Shown one piece after another: positions 25,501-31,500 of a stretch of DNA of 64,000 nt. Every line of letters begins with the position of its first letter. Within the stretch, counting starts at the first letter, position 1. The position numbers and the translations under genes were made by a program. The notes beneath the pieces are model-generated. The model saw only the letters and a program-made list of their open reading frames with translations, was not told the DNA's origin and did no database searches. Source of the stretch: Panorpa germanica (taxonomy: Eukaryota > Arthropoda > Insecta > Mecoptera > Panorpidae); contig OY783204.1 in NCBI GenBank assembly GCA_963678705.1, positions 9,072,654-9,136,653 on the forward strand. The letters are read 5' to 3'.

Positions 25501-28500
25501 GCAAAGAAAAGTCTAGCAGGTCTTTCTCGGATTTTATAACGTTTGACAAAATTTGTGCCGGTTATCTAGATGGTAAAAAACATTAGGTTTAATTATTTCC
25601 TAAGAGAATTTTCATTTATATAACATAAATTTCATAAGATTCACATGAATTTCCAAATGTAATTATTTCTTAACTTTTTAGGTTCAAATGTTTGCAAAGG
25701 TGATAGTGGTGCAGGGCTGTGTTTTCCGCAAGAGAGTAATGGAGAGACATTATATTATCTAAGAGGAATTGTTTCTATTATCGATATTCATGAAAAAACT
25801 TGTAATGCAAAATTGTATGCCGCATATACGGACGTATTAAGTCATTTAACTTGGATGCATAGTTACAATGTAACGAAAGAACCCGATGTCTTCCAATGTA
25901 GTTCGGGGGAGAAGATAAGTAATGAATTTGTATGCGATAACGTAAGTATACCTTGTAATTGTTTAATGTAATCTTCTTATTTTTTCAACAAATTAGCATG
26001 ATGTTCGCTTAAATAAAGGAACCAGTAACTATAAAAAGCTAAAGCGGTTGCACCATGATCATATACACAGGTCTGGCAATGACGAAACGATCTTACGTTT
26101 TTAATATTATTGTATTAATACACAATAAATTGCTCCTATAATGGCAAATCATTAAACCAGTTTGGTAATATGGTATCCAACCCTGGGGATACTCAAAGAG
26201 AACTAACATAGAAATTATACAACGTTTTCAAAATAAAGTACTGAGAGATATAGTAAACGCTCCTTGGTATATTCGAAATAGCAACCTCCACCGGGATCTC
26301 CAGATAGAGACCGTAGCCGAATAAGTAAATAGATATGCTTCCAAGCATCATGTGAGGCTGCACTGCCATCTGAATGACGAAGTACTCCAGCCGTTGAACT
26401 ACCAAGCGTTAACTAGAGGAATTAAGAGGAAGAACTCTTTCGAACTACAATGACAATTATGAAAGTAGTGTAAAAATAAAAATATGAACAGTGTAATTAA
26501 TGGTAATGGACGATGCTTAATAACTTAACCTTTGAAAAGGTTAGCGAATTCAAATACCTCGGAACAATTATTCACGATCAAAACAAGCTAAATGCCGAAA
26601 TTGCCAAAACAGCAGAATCAAATCAGCTAATAAATGTTTCTTTGGACTAAAAAAACAATTAAGGTCCAAATTTATCAGCAGAAAATCTAAACTGAGGCTA
26701 TACAAGACACTTATACTACCTGTGCTGCTGTATGCTAGCAAAACCTGGACATTAAACTTAGACACCCAGCGAGCTCTGGAAACTTTTGACCGAACTTTGT
26801 TCGGGCCTGTTTAAGAACAAGGGTGCTGGCGAACCAGATATAATTTTGAATTATACGGACTTTATAACAAACCTCAAGTTACACAGGTCATTTAAAGCAA
26901 CAGGCTGAGATGGCTCGGTCACGTCTGGAGATCCCCTGAAGACAACCTTACTAGATTATACACTTTTAACAACCCTACGGGATCCCGTACCCGAGAGCGA
27001 CCACCTACAAGATGGCTGAACGACACAGTAGAGGACATCAAAATTGAAAGTAAAAAACTGGCAAAGAGTTGCTTTGAACCGATTGAGTTGGAAGAAGCGT
27101 GCTGTTGAGACAGCTAAGACCTGCAATGGGTTGTTACGCTCTTAAAGAAGAAGACGATGCTTAATATCGTATGTTATGCATTGGTTATGGATAAATTGCT
27201 GGTTGGTCATTAAACCAGTTGTAATTACCTAAATGAATAAAAAAAATGTGCAAAGCGAAAACCGAACTTGACGCGATCTTGGCCGACTAAGAACGAAAAA
27301 TGATATAAATTTTTTGTTATATTTAGCAGAGATAAACTATTAATTTATATTAATCAGGTTTATTATTTAATCAAAATGTACACATGCGTTATGGAGTCAC
27401 AGAGTATAGAATTACATAGTAGGACGGTATTACAGAGTTTAGTATTACCTACAGTATTACCGAGTGTAGAAAGAAAGATACAATAGTGTCAATACCGAGA
27501 GGGCGCTAAATTTAAATCCAACACTCCCTCTAAATTTAGACATTCTAACAACAAATTATAATTAATTGAGTGTCAAAAATACATGAAACTATTAATCAAG
27601 TTGTAGTACAAGATATTCTAACATATCACTTAACAAAAGAGTTGTAGTTAAACATACCAAGTTTAGATCTTAAGAATTGGAATTTATCTTTTGACAATGC
27701 TTTAGTTAATATGTCTGCATATTGATCAGCAGTGCTTACAGATTTAAGATCTATAATCTTTTGAGAATATTTTTCTTTTATGAAGTGATACTTAATATCA
27801 ATATGTTTACATCTTTTATGAAAATTTATATTCTTAATTACACTGATGGCACTTTGATTGTCCAAATGTAAACACATAGTGTCTTGTTTATATTCACCAA
27901 TATCACATAAAACTTGCTTTATCCACATAGCTTCTTTTGTTGCAGCGCAGGCTGCCATAAATTCAGCTTCTGTTGTTGACAGAGCAACCGTCTGTTGGCG
28001 TTGGCTTGACCATGTTACAGCAGCACCATTCTTTATGAAGACGTAGCCAGTAACTGAGCGTCTTGTATCAATATCGTTTGCATAATCAGCATCACTATAA
28101 CCAGTAACAGCTGGTGGCTCTGATGTTGATGAGTAGTTCAGGCCATAATCTTTAGTATCCTTCAGGTACTTGAAGATCTTCGTGACAGCATTCCAGTGTG
28201 ATTTGTTATAGCAACTTGAAAATCGACTTACCAGGCTTACGGCAAACATAATTTCTGGTCGACTGACTGTAGCTAGATGCATAAGAGAACCTACAGCTTC
28301 TCTATAAGGATAGTTTTTCTCTGGTTCTCCATCTTCCTTTTGTAGCTTGACATGGGGGTCCACTGGAACAGTGTTCGGGTTAGCGTCAGTCATGTTAAAC
28401 TTCTCTAACAGTTGTTCCACATACTTGGTCTGATGTATAAAAATACCGTTGCTAAATATCTCAATTTGCATGCTGTTTTCACAGGATAGACCTTCAGGCG

Positions 28501-31500
28501 GAGTCATAAATATGGTCTCTTCAAGTTCACCATATAAAAATGCAGTTTTTACATCAAGTTGTAAGATTTTAAGTTTATTTTGAACAACCATGGAAAGTAA
28601 TAAACGTATTGAATCATACCTTACAGTCGGAGCGAGGGTTTCTGTGTAGTCAATACCTGCGGTTTGTGAAAATCCCTTAGCACAAAGTCTCGATTTGAAC
28701 CGTGGACCCGTTGACTCTTCCTTTATTCGGAACACCCATTTACTGCCGATCACTTTGGCATTCGGATGTTTTTCTATCAATGTCCAGGTTTCATTTTTCT
28801 TATGAGCTTCAAGTTCTTTATTGATTGACTTTATCCATTCATTATTATTTGTTGAATGTACTGCTTCTTCATATGTTTCAGGAACACAGGATGAGAATAA
28901 ACACAGATGAGTATGTTCTTCAGTACATGGACAGTTGAAATTCTTATTTTTTGTTTTATTTCTTGGTCTCAATGTCACATTACTGACAGGAGGAGAATCA
29001 ATACTGGTGCTAAGTACGTATTCACTGTCGGATGTTGACCTGTTTCCTTTCTCTGTCTCATATGAACTTTCTGAATTTGTGTCGTTGTCAATCAAGCCGT
29101 CCTCTTCCGTTTTTGCTTTTTCTCTTACATCTTCTTTTCTTGTATTTGTTTTGTCATTTTCAGTTTCTGTCTCATTCAATTCTACCGAAACAAAGTCTCT
29201 TTTCACTGAGGATTCAAGAAATGTAGCATCTCTGCTCTTTATTACCTTTCTAGTATTTGGTAATGTGAATCTGTATCCTTTTGTATGGTCGCAGTATCCG
29301 ATGAAGATCATTCTGTGAGCCTTTGGATCCCATTTTCTGCGTTTTTCTTTAGGTAGATGAACCATTGCCTCGCAGCCAAATATACGCATATGATTAACAT
29401 TTGGTTTGCGTCCAGACCAGATTTCCATAGGAGTCTTGAAAGCTAAGGATTTGGTTGGGGAACGATTGATGATGTAAGCAACAGTGTGTATTGCATCTGC
29501 CCAATACAACTTCGGCAGACCAGCGTTGAGTAGCATGCACTTCGCTTTTTCAACCAGTGTCCGATTCATACGTTCCGCAGTCCCATTCTGTTCAGGCGTG
29601 TATGGTGTGGTGGTCTGATGGATGATTCCGGCACCTTTCAGGTAATCAGAGAAGGCTTTGTTATCGTATTCAAGTCCGTTGTCTGTACGAAGAACCTTTA
29701 TATGAGCATCCGATTGATTTTCAACTTCTTGCTTGAATTCTTTGAATTTACTGAGCACTTCAGACTTGTTGTGAAGAAAGTATACTGAAATCTTCTTGGA
29801 ATATTCATCTAGGAAGGTTATAAAATATCTGCTCCCACCGAGAGACTGGGTTTCCATTGGTCCACATACGTTAGAATGAACCAGTTCTAGGTGTTTGGTG
29901 ACTCTTAATCCATCACTTTTAAAAGGTAACCGTGTCTGCTTTCCTTCTTTACAAGTTATGCATTTCAGATTTTCTGTATTTCCTGAGAAAGTTAAATGCT
30001 CTGTGTTATCAGACAATTTTTTCAAAGTTTGGAAATTAAGATGTCCCATCCTCTGGTGCCAGCAAAAAGCATCTTGTTCATGTTCAACACTGGACATGTG
30101 CGCTAGGCTTTCAGGCATGTTCAGTCGGTACATGTTATTTACAATGCTCGCAGTTGCTATAATTTGATTCTTGCTGTTCATGATCACACAGCCTGAGGTA
30201 TCAAATTTCACCTGGCCTCAATTTTTAATAATTTGGCTTACAGATATCATATTAGTTGTCAATTCAGGAACATATAAGACATTTGTGAACAGAATCTCAT
30301 TCTCTTGTCCGTTTTGGTCATAAATGTTTAAGCTGACATCTCCTGAGCTTTGCACAGATAACACTTTGTTATCAGCAACACGAATGTTCTTTGTTATAGG
30401 GGTAGTTTCCTTTACAATTATATTCTTGGTCTTAGTCATATGTGCCGAAGCACCGGAGTCTATGTACCAAGCATCATCATAGTGGGATGATACAACAAAC
30501 ACAGCAGCATAAGAAGAGCTAGGTTTCTGAGTCTTGTTCATGGTTTTGTATTTGTTGCATTCAGAACGTTTATGTCCATATTGATTGCAGGAATAACATC
30601 TCGGACCCTTGTAGAACTTCTTCTTTACAGAGTTGTTATGAAACTTCTTGTTGACAGCAAAAGCCGTTGTTTTGTTGTCTGAATTTCTAACATCTTGCAA
30701 TAGTTTTTCTTTAACACTGTCTGCAGTTATTTTTGTGCCTGAGCTTTCGATCGCAATAATCATTGGTTGATATGATTCGGGCAGACCAGAGAGCAGCAAT
30801 GTCCCGAGCCACTCGTCGTCCACTTTAAAGCCAATGTTGCGCAGCTTGTGAGCAGTTGACATAATTTTGCTCACATACTCTTCTATACTTTGACATCCAC
30901 TTAGCGATGTGTTACATAAATCACGTAGCAGACCAACTCGGCGTGTAAGTCCTGAGTCGTTGAACACTGCGGCCAATTTGTCCCAAACTCCTTTGGACGT
31001 GTTTTCCTCTTGGATATGAACGTAATTGATCGGATCAACCAGAAGAATTAACTTTGTTTTCGCTTTTGTATCACGTTTTGAATCTGCGGGTGACGCCGGG
31101 TTAACCTCAATACAATCCCATAATTCTTCGTGTTGTAGGTATGTTTTCACTGCGAATTGCCAAGTCGAATAGTTTTCACGGCCGGTTAACTTCTCGATTA
31201 ATGCTAGTGAATTATTCGATGCCATTTTTATTCGTTGAGAACACTTTAAACACAAAAAAGAACAGAAACAGTTTCAACAGCCACGTTTTTTTTTAAGGTT
31301 ATGTTCACCACACTAAAAGTCTTTATCCACTTTTCCGAAAAACACACACTAAACGTCTCTAGGTTTATCTGGGCCGATAACCTGTTATATTTAGCAGAGA
31401 TAAACTATTAATTTATATTAATCAGGTTTATTATTTAATTAAAATGTACACATGCGTTATGGAGTCACAGAGTATAGAGTTACATAGTAGGACGGTATTA

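Noticed and set aside
30211-30218. TGA between Copia gag and pol as programmed readthrough
   Set aside because: Related Copia elements use one ORF here and the following base context (GGC) is not a strong readthrough signal; other parts of pol are already damaged.
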